From contig NZ_CAKPUG010000004.1 of the NCBI RefSeq assembly GCF_934191625.1, forward strand, positions 1 to 64,000: a stretch of 64,000 nt of DNA, written 5' to 3'. Positions 49,603-58,339 of this stretch are shown here, piece after piece. The notes below the pieces were generated by a model, which saw only the letters and a list, made by a program, of their open reading frames with translations, ran no database searches and was not told the origin of the DNA. The number at the start of each line of letters is the position of its first letter. Position 1 is the first letter of the stretch. This DNA is from an uncultured Lactococcus sp. (GTDB lineage Bacteria > Bacillota > Bacilli > Lactobacillales > Streptococcaceae). The position numbers and the translations under genes were made by a program.

Positions 49603-49637
49603 AAAAAAGACTCTCATTTTAGAGAGGTCTTTTTTTA
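49603..49637. terminator. Bidirectional terminator
   Basis: AAAAAAGACTCTC pairs with AGAGAGGTCTTTTTTT between the convergent gntR-like and histidine kinase genes. Confidence 0.85.
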
Positions 49638-51197
49638 TAAAGTGACCGTAAATGTCGTTCCTTTACCAGGCACGCTCACCACATCAATATGTCCTTGTAG
49701 TTCTCTGACATTTTTGTCCACGATTGACAAGCCAAGGCCAGTTCCTGTGACTTGTGCACGGCTTTCATCTACACGGTAGAAGCGTTCAAAGATACGAGAT
49801 TTTTCAATTTCTGTTAAGCCAGGGCCGTTATCTGTGACCGTAAAAACCACTTTTTTCTGATTCTGATGGAGTCCCACATAGATTTTCCCCTGTTCATCAG
49901 TATACTTAATCGCATTTTCAATCAAATTTTCAAAAATACTATGCACCATCTGACGGTTGGTAACTTGAGAAATAGGAGCAATATTTGTCTGAAGTGACAA
50001 TTGCTTTTCATCAAGCAAGGGCTGCGAGGTATTTAAGATTTCTTCGACAAGCTGGGCAAGATTAATCTTCTTCTTATCAATATGAATGTTTTGTTTAGTC
50101 AAAAGGAGCGTATCTTGAACAAGGGCAATCAAGCGTGAGCTTTCTTTGCTAATAATATGGGAAAATTCGTGGCGCTCTGCTTCAGAAAGTGTATCATCTT
50201 TCAGTAACTCAGCAAATCCTTTAATTGAGGTTAGGGGTGTCTTCAGTTCATGACTGACGTTAGCAATCAGTTCGTTATGGGCATTCAGAGTACGCTTAAA
50301 TGCAGTTATGTCAAGCAAAGTAACCAAGAAACGGTTATCCAGATCTGGTAGCGGCGAGATGCGTACTTGGTAATAAGCATTAATATTTTCAAAGTAAAAG
50401 TTTTTTTCTTGTGTTGTCGGATTGAGCATCTTATCCACTAAGAAACTCAAAAAGTCAGCATAAGGGCTGAAAATATCAAGGTTGTGTGTATCTGCGAATT
50501 CATTTTTAAACGAAGCATTTGTTTTACGTATTTTTCCTTTAGCATTGTAAATGAAAATAGGAAATTGGAAAAGTTCAATGAATTCGTAAATATTTTCTTT
50601 CTTTTCACTGTGCGATAAAATCTGATTTTGAATGTACTCACCCAAAGAGTTTAGGGCTAGAGTTACTTTATCATCATTTTCGCTCATCAGATAACTCTGT
50701 GTCAGAGGGCTACGTTCAATATTCTTGATTTTAGCAACAATATCTTGAGTGAAGAGATAATTACGTCGGGCATGAACAAAAACGTAAGAAGCACAAGCCA
50801 GATAAACAATTAACGCAAAGCCGCCAACCATTAAATTAGTAAACCAAGGAGAAGTTCGGCTGTCTTCTGCATGAAGATAGCCTGTTATCACACCATCGAC
50901 ACGGATAGGACTTGTAATTTCAATAGTATGACGACTGACAGATTGTGCATAATCTGCACCGTCTTCAATCTTTGCAGTCTCTTGGTTGTGTGTACCTGCT
51001 GGGAGATACTGGAACTTGTTAGGAAGCGCAGAATTTGGATTTTCTGCGAGCAGTGTTTTCGTAGTGTCAATGGTGTGCAAGACACGATTAGTATCTGTTT
51101 TTAAAATCTGTATGTTGAGAAAAACAAGCAGAATTACAGTCGCAACAAGATAAATGATTGTCGAAATGACAATATTTTTTAGCTTAATTTTTTTCAT
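49635..51197 (-). CDS. Sensor histidine kinase, PhoR-like
   Basis: 520-residue membrane kinase: helix about 8-25, an extracytoplasmic sensor of roughly 85 residues, helix near 118-140, a linker with a PAS domain (about 200-290), then the kinase core. H-box NVSHELKTPLTSIKGFAELL, N and G boxes with TVTDNGPGLTEIEKSRIFERFYRVD and GTGLGLSIV. The frame opens at a TTG at 51215; the ATG at 51197 gives MKKIKLKN and overlaps the regulator stop. Partner of the response regulator just upstream. The architecture is that of PhoR/WalK-type kinases; the signal is unknown. Confidence 0.85.
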   Translation of the reverse strand: MKKIKLKNIVISTIIYLVATVILLVFLNIQILKTDTNRVLHTIDTTKTLLAENPNSALPNKFQYLPAGTHNQETAKIEDGADYAQSVSRHTIEITSPIRVDGVITGYLHAEDSRTSPWFTNLMVGGFALIVYLACASYVFVHARRNYLFTQDIVAKIKNIERSPLTQSYLMSENDDKVTLALNSLGEYIQNQILSHSEKKENIYEFIELFQFPIFIYNAKGKIRKTNASFKNEFADTHNLDIFSPYADFLSFLVDKMLNPTTQEKNFYFENINAYYQVRISPLPDLDNRFLVTLLDITAFKRTLNAHNELIANVSHELKTPLTSIKGFAELLKDDTLSEAERHEFSHIISKESSRLIALVQDTLLLTKQNIHIDKKKINLAQLVEEILNTSQPLLDEKQLSLQTNIAPISQVTNRQMVHSIFENLIENAIKYTDEQGKIYVGLHQNQKKVVFTVTDNGPGLTEIEKSRIFERFYRVDESRAQVTGTGLGLSIVDKNVRELQGHIDVVSVPGKGTTFTVTL

Positions 51198-51882
51198 CAG
51201 AGAAGTAGTACCCAAATCCTCGTTTTGTTTTTATAAATTGATTGTCTAACTTTTTACGAATTTTGCTGATTAAAACATCAATTGTTCGCGTTTCGGTAGC
51301 GGAAGAAATTCCCCAAAAGTGCTGTAACAATTCCTCTCGCGAAATTACATCACCTGAGCGCTCAATTAAAAGTTCTAAAATTTCAAATTCACGTTTAGTC
51401 AAATCTAAAGGTTCTCCATCAAAGATGCAAACTTTTTTAGTGAAATCAAGCTCCAATCGGTCAAATTTAATACCAGATTTTTCCGCGGATTTATCGTTTT
51501 CAATCGTTTTATTATAGTGCTGGTGGCGTCGTATGAGTGCATTAACTCGGACAATAATTTCCTTCATAGGAGTTGCCTTGTCCAAATATTCATCAGAACC
51601 TGAATTAAGACCTGTCAGTTTCATCTCTTCGTCATCACGCGCTGTGAGTATTAAAATTGGCGTGAAATTTTGCTTTTTCCGCAAAATTTCCGTCACTTCA
51701 ATACCAGAGAGTTCGGGCATCATTAAGTCCAGCAAAATTAAATCGTAGTGATTTCTCTTAGCCTTATCAAGTGCGAGCTTGCCATTACTGACAGTTGTAA
51801 CTTCAAAATCGCTCTGTCTGAAATTATAAGAAAGTAAGGTTAAAATCGAACGATCATCATCCGCAATTAAAATCTTTTTCAT
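51184..51882 (-). CDS. OmpR/PhoB-family response regulator
   Basis: 232 residues: receiver domain with phospho-acceptor Asp52 in LILLDLMMPE and the conserved lysine in DKATP near 100-104, then a winged-helix DNA-binding domain (about 135-230) with FEILELLIERSGDVISREELL. It is transcribed first in the two-gene unit and its end overlaps the kinase gene. The target genes are unknown. Confidence 0.88.
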   Translation of the reverse strand: MKKILIADDDRSILTLLSYNFRQSDFEVTTVSNGKLALDKAKRNHYDLILLDLMMPELSGIEVTEILRKKQNFTPILILTARDDEEMKLTGLNSGSDEYLDKATPMKEIIVRVNALIRRHQHYNKTIENDKSAEKSGIKFDRLELDFTKKVCIFDGEPLDLTKREFEILELLIERSGDVISREELLQHFWGISSATETRTIDVLISKIRKKLDNQFIKTKRGFGYYFSDEKN

Positions 51883-52055
51883 TCCTCTATTATAACAAGC
51901 TTTTATCTGAAAACAAAGCCTAAAAATCTAGAAAGATGTTCTTATGATTACGAGGATAATTATGATAAAATTATAAAAGATAACGGATAATTAGTTATGA
52001 ATAAGGATGAAAACAATGATTAAAAGTCAAGTGTTTTCTTAGATATTAGGAATTT

Positions 52056-52391
52056 ATGGAAATCGAAAAAACAAATCGTATGAACACGCTGTTTGAGTTC
52101 TATGCGACTCTTTTGACGGATAAACAGATGAATTATATTGAACTTTATTATGCGGATAATTATAGCTTAGCAGAGATTGCTGAAGAGTTCAATGTCAGTC
52201 GTCAAGCCGTATATGACAATATTAAGCGTACAGAAAAAGTTTTGGAAGGCTATGAGGAAAAGTTGCACCTTTTTTCTAATTATGTGGTGCGCAATCAGCT
52301 GATCGATGAGCTTTTGATGGAATATGCATCTGATCAACACTTAACTACAATACTACGTGAAATTCAAAAGATTGATGAAGATGAGTTTTAA
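52056..52391 (+). CDS. ylxM: YlxM-type helix-turn-helix protein (UPF0122)
   Basis: 111-residue sigma-70 region 4-like DNA-binding protein: [45 protein letters not shown] (20-64) is the family signature. YlxM usually sits just before ffh and is thought to modulate the signal recognition particle. Here ffh does not follow; a small membrane protein and an ABC exporter do. No strong Shine-Dalgarno is seen. Confidence 0.85.
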   Translation: MEIEKTNRMNTLFEFYATLLTDKQMNYIELYYADNYSLAEIAEEFNVSRQAVYDNIKRTEKVLEGYEEKLHLFSNYVVRNQLIDELLMEYASDQHLTTILREIQKIDEDEF

Positions 52392-52415
52392 AAGACTGAG
52401 AATGGAGTGCATGAA

Positions 52416-52604
52416 ATGGATATACGTATAGTTATTCCGCTGATTCTTCTAGTATGTTTCTACCTAGGGACTTGCTTTTATAGTATTTTTAAAAATGAAC
52501 ATGTTAAACATCTACCAAGATGGGTTTGGGCACTTATCTGCATCATTTCGATTCCTTTAGGTGGAATTCTTTATTTTATTATAGGAAGGGACACTTATGA
52601 ATAA
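52416..52604 (+). CDS. Small PLDc_N-type membrane protein
   Basis: 62 residues with two helices (about 4-22 and 38-58) and the WVWALICIISIPLGGILYFIIGRD motif of the phospholipase D-nuclease N-terminal family. Such short proteins lack the catalytic domain and often precede ABC exporters, as here. The frame opens at a GTG at 52407; TGGAG at 52403 fits the ATG at 52416. It overlaps the ATPase gene by eight bases. Confidence 0.78.
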   Translation: MDIRIVIPLILLVCFYLGTCFYSIFKNEHVKHLPRWVWALICIISIPLGGILYFIIGRDTYE

Positions 52605-53484
52605 AATCATTGAGATAGAAAACTTGACGGTTTCTTTTGGAAATTTTGCTGCTTTAAAAAATGTCACCTGCACGATTAGTGCAGAACCAGGAATCATTGG
52701 TTTGATTGGTCCTAATGGTGCAGGAAAGACCACCCTAATTCATGCAATCTTAGGCCAACATAAAGCAAGCCAAGGAGAAATCAAGCTTGCTAATCAAGCT
52801 TTGGCCTATTGTCCGGATACACCTGAATTTCCTGCTTATCTTACTGCTACAGAAGTTCTGCAACAAAGTTGCGCCCTGAACGAAAAAACAGAAAATCTTC
52901 CACAAATTGAGGCAGCACTCGAAAAAGTTGGTTTGTCAGAGTACCCTAATAAGAAAGTCGGTGGCTATTCACGTGGTATGAAGCAACGTCTGGGAATTGC
53001 TGTAGCGCTCTTACTGGATCCGGTTTTGATATTTTTAGACGAACCAACAAGCGCTTTAGATCCTATTGGTCGAATTGAGATTTTACAACTCATTACAAAG
53101 GTATCTCAGGAAAAAACAGTGGTTGTTTCTAGCCATCTTCTTGCAGATATTGAGAATATTGCCGATCGCTTACTTGTCTTAAATCATGGGGAGCTTATTT
53201 TTCAAGGTACACTTTATCAGTTTATTGAAAACAGTCAGATGGATGAGTTTGCGGAGCTTGAAATTAAAAGTGAGCAAATTAAACAAGAAGTTATGGATAT
53301 TCTTCAAGTAAATGATATTGAGTTCTATCCTGAGATTACAGGAAAATTGATGATTAAAAGTGAATATATAGAGAAACTTTTACAGATTTTCCCGGATATT
53401 GGTCAAAAAATAAGTACTTATCGAGCCACAAGCAATAGTCTAGAAATGGCATTTGAGCGAGCAATAACAGGAGGGGAAATGTGA
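52597..53484 (+). CDS. ABC exporter ATP-binding protein
   Basis: 295-residue ATPase: Walker A GPNGAGKTT near 38-46, signature YSRGMKQRLGIA near 126-137, Walker B LIFLDEPTSALDP near 146-158, and a 70-residue C-terminal extension. It pairs with the permease that overlaps it by four bases. The small PLDc_N protein plus this pair resembles bacitracin/lantibiotic-type or envelope-stress exporters; the substrate is unknown. Confidence 0.88.
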   Translation: MNKIIEIENLTVSFGNFAALKNVTCTISAEPGIIGLIGPNGAGKTTLIHAILGQHKASQGEIKLANQALAYCPDTPEFPAYLTATEVLQQSCALNEKTENLPQIEAALEKVGLSEYPNKKVGGYSRGMKQRLGIAVALLLDPVLIFLDEPTSALDPIGRIEILQLITKVSQEKTVVVSSHLLADIENIADRLLVLNHGELIFQGTLYQFIENSQMDEFAELEIKSEQIKQEVMDILQVNDIEFYPEITGKLMIKSEYIEKLLQIFPDIGQKISTYRATSNSLEMAFERAITGGEM

Positions 53485-54230
53485 AAAGATTAATTCTTTT
53501 GGAAACTAAAATGTGGTGGCGCAATAGCCGTCTCCTCATACTCTTCTTTTTATTTGCTTTTTTTGGAATTACCTCGCCCGTTTTGATTTACTATATGAAG
53601 GAATTTCTTTCGACTTTTGGTGGAACGGAAGGTACGATTATTCTCATGCCAGACCCAAACTGGAAAGCCTTGATGGAGTCGTATTTTAGTAATATCTCTC
53701 AGATTGGACTTTTTGTTTTGGTTTACTTTACTGCTGATACTTTTAAGTTGAAGAAGGAGAGCTCATTGGGGCTTTATTATTCGACCGTAGCACGTAATTC
53801 TTTTATTTTATGGACCCCCAAGCTTGTTCTTGCCTTTATAGTAACTCTATTGAGTAATTTGGTCGGTGTTATAAGTGCGACATATGTAACTTGGGTTTTC
53901 TTTCCTGAAATTAAATTGGAAAGAGTGCTTTCGGCAAGTTTGCTCCAAAGTTTAGCTTTACTTACGCTGGTTATATTTGGTAGTGCCGTTGCTGTCTGGA
54001 CGAGGAAGGCATTTTTAGCAGTTGTTTCTGCAATTGTGCTAATGGTGGTGAGTTCTATTGTACAAACGTTGAGCGATATTTCTGACTGGTTGCCCCTCAG
54101 CTTACTCTCTCCCATTGATGTTTTAAATGCACCTGGACAAGTCAATTTTACTACTGTTGGAATTTGTATTGGTATTATTGCACTGTCCATTGTGGCTATC
54201 TTAGCACGACCATTGCGCGTGAAATATTAA
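53481..54230 (+). CDS. ABC-2 type permease
   Basis: 249-residue membrane protein with six predicted helices (about 17-37, 67-87, 104-130, 147-168, 173-195 and 225-243). The start is GTG at 53481, overlapping the ATPase stop, with GGAGGGG a few bases upstream. It forms an exporter with the preceding ATPase. Its end lies close to the ssrA promoter (TATAAT at 54242). Confidence 0.82.
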   Translation: MKRLILLETKMWWRNSRLLILFFLFAFFGITSPVLIYYMKEFLSTFGGTEGTIILMPDPNWKALMESYFSNISQIGLFVLVYFTADTFKLKKESSLGLYYSTVARNSFILWTPKLVLAFIVTLLSNLVGVISATYVTWVFFPEIKLERVLSASLLQSLALLTLVIFGSAVAVWTRKAFLAVVSAIVLMVVSSIVQTLSDISDWLPLSLLSPIDVLNAPGQVNFTTVGICIGIIALSIVAILARPLRVKY

Positions 54231-54266
54231 AGGACTTGTGCTATAATTAATACATTCCACCGTAAC

Positions 54267-54620
54267 GGGGGCGTTACGGATTCGACAGGCATTGTCGCGC
54301 ATGAACTGCAACTGGTGGTGATGTCACCTAAATCCATCGCAGATAAATATAACTGCTAAAAATAACACTTCTTACGCACTCGCTGCCTAAACACCAGCTT
54401 GCGTAGCTGACGATCGTTCGCCGATGGCGATCTGAAGCTTTAAACCTTAGTCGGATACGTTTTTATGGTGGCTTTACATAAAAAAAGAGATTTTAAAGCA
54501 CCGCAAATTTCTGCTGTTTGAGACTGGCTTTGGAAATTTGTTAAACTAGAGAAAGTCCTATGGTTGTAGACGTTGATGTAGCAAGGTGTCTGGACAGGGG
54601 TTCAACTCCCCTCGCCTCCA
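54267..54620 (+). ncRNA. ssrA: Transfer-messenger RNA (tmRNA)
   Basis: Rescues stalled ribosomes by trans-translation. The 5' end GGGGGCG pairs over seven positions with the 3' CGCCTCC, followed by the discriminator A at 54620; the CCA tail is not encoded in full. The tRNA-like GTTACGGATTCGACAGG start and the GGGGTTCAACTCCCC T-arm are present. The tag frame starts at 54353 and reads A-K-N-N-T-S-Y-A-L-A-A-stop (GCT AAA ... GCC TAA), the lactococcal/streptococcal tag. A TATAAT -10 lies at 54242. Its 3' end is the prophage attachment site. Confidence 0.96.
54598..54620 (+). other. Probable attL core of the prophage in ssrA
   Basis: The integrase gene lies just downstream and faces the ssrA 3' end, the standard layout for elements that insert in the tmRNA T-arm/acceptor region and replace its 3' end. 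The exact core cannot be set without attR, which is outside the window. Confidence 0.6.
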
Positions 54621-54651
54621 TTGTATGGTTTTTACCAACTCACATATACTT

Positions 54652-54684
54652 AAAAATCGCTCAACAGAGCGGTTTTTATTTTTT
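54652..54684 (+). terminator. Terminator after ssrA, at the prophage edge
   Basis: AAAAATCGCTC-AACA-GAGCGGTTTTT followed by ATTTTTT. The same hairpin lies after guaA in inverse orientation. Confidence 0.85.
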
Positions 54685-54719
54685 GTAAATAGATATAAAT
54701 AGTTAAAAACTGAAAAAAG

Positions 54720-54743
54720 ACAGACCCAAAAACAGACCCAAAA
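54720..54743. repeat. Tandem 12-base repeat, probable integrase arm sites
   Basis: Two exact copies of ACAGACCCAAAA back to back, between the attachment site and the integrase gene. This is the usual place for arm-type integrase binding sites. Confidence 0.6.
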
Positions 54744-54773
54744 GATAATAAAAAACTAGCCTATTTTAGCTAG

Positions 54774-55856
54774 TTAAAAATCAATATATGCTGAGAATTT
54801 ATCTCCGATATTATCTTTAGCAAGTTCTGTAATGTGCGTATAAACATTCATAGTAGTCTTTAAATCAGAATGGCCTAGTCTGTATTGTACTTGCTTTAAA
54901 CTCATACCAGAATCGAAGAGTAAGCTTGCATGAGTATGTCTAAATCCATGTATTCTTATCGGTTGAAGCTCCTTATCTTTAAGAATATCATGAAGCCATT
55001 TTCGGGGTTTTGAAGGTGATAATATCCCTCCGTTTTCGGATTCGAATATACGTGTTGTTCTTGGATATGTTTTATGAAGTTGATCCAAGATATTACATGT
55101 TTTATCATCGAGGCTTATAAGACGAATACTAGCTTTTGTTTTCGTAGCAGCAACCTCTAATCCAAGTGGAGAATTGGAAGCAGCTTTATTTATATCTAAA
55201 GTTTTTTTGCGATAATCATTCCATTCAAGAGCAAGTAGCTCCCCTTTTCTTATCCCAGTGAAAGCTAACAATCTAAAAAGTGCTATTTTTTTGATACTTT
55301 CTGTTTGCTCTGCGAACCTCATAAACTTTTTTAATTCATCAGGGTTGTAGAAGTCTTTTTTGTTCTCAGCAGTTCTTTTAACTTTAGAAGAAGTCACAGG
55401 GAGTGCAGGGTTAGCCTGTATGTAGCCATAAAGAGCAGCATAGTTAAATACCTTACGAATCATTCCAAAGAGCTTACGTGCAAATTTAAGCTTCTCTGCA
55501 AGATCATTATGGTAGTCTTGTAACATCAATGGTGTAAAATCAGAAAGCTTAGTATCCCCAAATTCAGGTAAAACATGTTTATCAAAAGCACGAGTAGTTT
55601 TATAGTAGGTACTGTTTTGAACTTCCTTTTCATAGATAACTAACCATTCATTATACAGCTCTCTAAAAGTCATTTCACTTTTTGGTGTGGGATTTTCGAT
55701 TTCATTTTGGAGTTGCATTAGTGCAGTTCTTGCTGAAGCTTTAGTTGTGAAACCAGAACGTTTAATATACTTGTCTTTTCCGTTTTCTTTTCCCACATAA
55801 ACTCGGAACCTGTAAGCAGTAGTACCATTTTTCTTTTTATAAGATTTTATATCCAT
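54774..55856 (-). CDS. int: Phage tyrosine integrase
   Basis: 360-residue site-specific recombinase. An N-terminal arm-binding domain (RFRVYVGKENGKDKYIKRSGFTTKASA), a SAM-like core-binding domain (about 60-160) and the catalytic domain with Arg in AFTGIRKGELLAL, HxxR in IHGFRHTHASLL and the nucleophile Tyr in LGHSDLKTTMNVYTHI. It faces ssrA. The frame opens at a GTG at 55874; the ATG at 55856 has GAGG about 11 bases upstream, so the exact start is open. Confidence 0.93.
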   Translation of the reverse strand: MDIKSYKKKNGTTAYRFRVYVGKENGKDKYIKRSGFTTKASARTALMQLQNEIENPTPKSEMTFRELYNEWLVIYEKEVQNSTYYKTTRAFDKHVLPEFGDTKLSDFTPLMLQDYHNDLAEKLKFARKLFGMIRKVFNYAALYGYIQANPALPVTSSKVKRTAENKKDFYNPDELKKFMRFAEQTESIKKIALFRLLAFTGIRKGELLALEWNDYRKKTLDINKAASNSPLGLEVAATKTKASIRLISLDDKTCNILDQLHKTYPRTTRIFESENGGILSPSKPRKWLHDILKDKELQPIRIHGFRHTHASLLFDSGMSLKQVQYRLGHSDLKTTMNVYTHITELAKDNIGDKFSAYIDF

Positions 55857-55934
55857 AATTGATTTTAACCTCACTTTACCCTATAATAGAGTATATTAAA
55901 ACAACTCACAAAGAGTAGTTTTTAATCTGTCACT

Positions 55935-55977
55935 TAAAGCCACCCCTCGTCGCCAAACTTGGGCGGCTTTTTATTTT
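55935..55977 (+). terminator. Terminator upstream of the integrase gene
   Basis: AAAGCCACCC pairs with GGGCGGCTTT, followed by TTATTTT on the plus strand. It would stop rightward transcription before the small gene at 56030. Confidence 0.6.
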
Positions 55978-56029
55978 GATTTTTTTATTTGTATTTTTAT
56001 GTTATTATATACCTAAAGGAGGTATGCTA

Positions 56030-56200
56030 ATGAAATTTCTTAATGAGTTTGCAAAAATGAAGTCAGAGTTCAAAGCTGCTGAAAAAACTAATACAATAAG
56101 AAAGCAACAGCATAACCTTAGATTTGAACAATTACAAAAAGAGAGTGAAGTACAATCTAGTAGGATTAATCAGAGACTTCAATATCTTCGAAATAAATAG
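56030..56200 (+). CDS. Small charged phage protein
   Basis: 56 residues, strongly charged and helical (MKFLNEFAKMKSEFKAAEKTNTI...), probably a coiled coil; no family recognised. AAAGGAGG at 56015-56022 fits the ATG at 56030, better than the open frame further upstream. It runs opposite to its neighbours and overlaps the end of the next minus-strand gene by 35 bases. Confidence 0.55.
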   Translation: MKFLNEFAKMKSEFKAAEKTNTIRKQQHNLRFEQLQKESEVQSSRINQRLQYLRNK

Positions 56201-57092
56201 CGATAGGACGGATGTTATAATCTCCGTCTTTTTTAATACTCATTTCGCGTAAGATAGTTTCAGGCATAAAAATACTAGATTTGCTTAGTACTTCAAATAT
56301 ATTTCCCGTTAAATCAACATCATTTGTCTTTGCTTCTGAAATAACAGTACCGAAAATGGTTATTGGTCGTGTTGAAAGAGTGATAGGGAGCATTGCGGTA
56401 GGTGATAATCTGAATTTGTCTTTATCACAGAAGGCAATGGTATCGCCTGTTTTTATTATCACAGTATCTGGAAATAGTGCACTTAGTTTGCTTGTCATTT
56501 CTTGCATGCGCTCGATTGTATGTAAAGTTTGTTTATTACTAGCATCCTCTTCATTAATTTTTGCTTGTAAATCAGAAATAGCAAGATTCACTTCATGAGT
56601 TTTTGGAGTTGTTTTCTTTAAGATAGCTAGTTGATTTCTGCTGTCATCATCAAAGGACATCAATGTTTTAAACACATCAGAATTTAAATTATTCTTGGCA
56701 GTATCTAAATCAAGGATAGTGGAAGTCTGACGATATAAAACAAAATCACCTTCTTTGAAATCAGTTACTGATTCATTAATTGCTCCTATCTCACTCAAAG
56801 CTACAATTAAAGAATCAATTAAGTAATCGTGAAGGATTATTTCAGTAGCTTCTGCATCATTAGTAGAAATCATTTGATTTGTGGCATCAGTATACGCAAT
56901 TTTTCTATCCCAACCTGCATCAATCCCTAAAGCAAGTTTTGCGGTCCCTTGGTTAGTCACTTCTTTTTCATTGTTCTCAGAGCTTTGCTTTGTGTTTTGT
57001 GAGCTGGCGGAAGATTTAGTAACGGCTCCTCGATTTATTTGAGCAGAATAAGAAGTTGCTAAATCACTGTCAACATATATGAAATCTTTCAA
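56166..57092 (-). CDS. DUF6414-like protein in the lysogeny module
   Basis: 308 residues, soluble, no signal peptide. The start DFIYVDSDLATSYSAQINRG resembles from memory the DUF6414 family; next comes a low-complexity SSASSQNTKQSSENNEKE stretch (27-44), a central helical part (about 165-205) and a beta-rich C terminus. The start is TTG at 57092 with AAGGAG six bases away. Its place between repressor/ImmA and integrase is where temperate phages carry extra genes active in the lysogen, often anti-phage or exclusion functions; no function is shown by sequence. Confidence 0.6.
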   Translation of the reverse strand: MKDFIYVDSDLATSYSAQINRGAVTKSSASSQNTKQSSENNEKEVTNQGTAKLALGIDAGWDRKIAYTDATNQMISTNDAEATEIILHDYLIDSLIVALSEIGAINESVTDFKEGDFVLYRQTSTILDLDTAKNNLNSDVFKTLMSFDDDSRNQLAILKKTTPKTHEVNLAISDLQAKINEEDASNKQTLHTIERMQEMTSKLSALFPDTVIIKTGDTIAFCDKDKFRLSPTAMLPITLSTRPITIFGTVISEAKTNDVDLTGNIFEVLSKSSIFMPETILREMSIKKDGDYNIRPIAIYFEDIEVSD

Positions 57093-57139
57093 TTTTTTCT
57101 CCTTGCCCTTTTATCGTGGTTAGCGCACGTAATTAATTT

Positions 57140-57574
57140 CTACATACTTGCAGTGTCTGATTGAGAATGTCCTAATATTTCATCAAAGACATCAACAACT
57201 AAGTTATAAAGTCGTTTATCTATTTCAAAGTGCTGCATAAAAGCATTATAATCAATAAATCGAGGTTCCCAATCGTATGTAGCTAACCATTGGTCTGCTC
57301 GTTGCTCAATCATATATTTGTGAGCTTCCTTCTCTTGTTTACTTCGTAAGCTAAATGCATAGCAATCGTGATGTTTGTGACCATAAAAGGAGTGACCGAT
57401 TTCATGGTACATAATATTTTCAGTTTGTGTTTCACTATTATCGTCACTAGCAAGTAGATAGTCCTCGCCATTTACAGTAAATTTCATACCATCACGAAGA
57501 AATTGAGATTCTTCTTTATTGAAATACTTTATTGTGGCACCGACTTCAAGTGATAACTCATGGATGAGTTTCAT
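57140..57574 (-). CDS. ImmA/IrrE-type zinc metallopeptidase
   Basis: 144-residue protease with the zinc motif HEIGHSFYGH near 51-60. In ICEBs1 and related phages, ImmA cleaves the paired repressor to trigger induction. It lies three bases after the XRE repressor gene in the same transcript, so the repressor is its probable substrate (inference). Confidence 0.87.
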   Translation of the reverse strand: MKLIHELSLEVGATIKYFNKEESQFLRDGMKFTVNGEDYLLASDDNSETQTENIMYHEIGHSFYGHKHHDCYAFSLRSKQEKEAHKYMIEQRADQWLATYDWEPRFIDYNAFMQHFEIDKRLYNLVVDVFDEILGHSQSDTASM

Positions 57575-57577
57575 ATA

Positions 57578-58099
57578 TTAATCCTCGGAGTGATCTTCTT
57601 CCCAGAAACGACGAATTAAAGCTTTAGCAGCTTCTTTTTCTTGTTCGTTAAGTGGTATTCCATCAAAAGCAACAGCAGTGTCAACGGCTTCTTGTAGAGC
57701 TTCATCAGTAAGTACATTACTTTTCTTTTTCATAGGAATAACTTTAGCTTTAGAATCGTTTTGCTCTTTTAGCTGAACATTAGCAGTAGCTAGGACAACT
57801 TGTTGCCGTACTTCATCAAGTTGAGAAGTGACTTTCGTTATTTCTTCCACTAGAGGAGTTGGAGGTTTTGGACGCTCGCTTTCTGGCTCTACCAAATCAG
57901 CTTTAGAAATATTCCAATGGTTTGCGAGTCTTTCGATTTTATCAATACGAGGATACGTACGAGCTTTTAACCAGGCTGTAACTGTAAAATAACTGACATC
58001 GGCTATTTCAGCAATATCGTTTCTATCCAAACCATACTTATTCATGTAACGCTGAAGGTTTTCAGCCATAATTTCTTTATTACCTAAATGTCCACTCAT
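57578..58099 (-). CDS. Phage XRE-family repressor
   Basis: 173 residues: helix-turn-helix domain about 12-70 (GLDRNDIAEIADVSYFTVTAWLKARTYPRIDKIERLA), a proline-rich hinge and a charged C-terminal region. No LexA-type self-cleavage domain is visible, which fits cleavage by the adjacent ImmA-type protease. AGGAAGAAAAT precedes the ATG. Its likely operators are the TGTATTT/AAATACA half-sites in 58132-58219. Confidence 0.87.
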   Translation of the reverse strand: MSGHLGNKEIMAENLQRYMNKYGLDRNDIAEIADVSYFTVTAWLKARTYPRIDKIERLANHWNISKADLVEPESERPKPPTPLVEEITKVTSQLDEVRQQVVLATANVQLKEQNDSKAKVIPMKKKSNVLTDEALQEAVDTAVAFDGIPLNEQEKEAAKALIRRFWEEDHSED

Positions 58100-58131
58100 A
58101 TATTTTCTTCCTATAAATCATTTACTATTAT

Positions 58132-58219
58132 TGTATATTAAAAATACAAAAAATACAACTTTTAACTTAAAAAATTGTATTTTTTTGTATTTATCTCTTG
58201 ACATTGTATTTTAAATACA
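58132..58219. promoter_or_regulatory. Repressor operator cluster
   Basis: Half-sites of one type fill this stretch: TGTATAT (58132), AAATACA (58142, 58151), TGTATTT (58176, 58186) and a full palindrome TGTATTTTAAATACA (58205-58219). The full site recurs exactly at 59420-59434. Confidence 0.7.
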
Positions 58220-58226
58220 GTATACT
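58198..58226 (+). promoter_or_regulatory. Rightward early phage promoter
   Basis: TTGACA (58198-58203), 17-base spacer, TATACT (58221-58226). The operator palindrome fills the spacer, so repressor binding would block polymerase. Confidence 0.8.
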
Positions 58227-58339
58227 AATCTCATAAAGTTAAAACAGCGCAGAACAAAGCACTGTTTGACAAAGAAAAATGCCTCGGAAGAGAGCATAGT
58301 GTATAATAAAGTCAATCTTTATATATTTGGAGGAAAACA

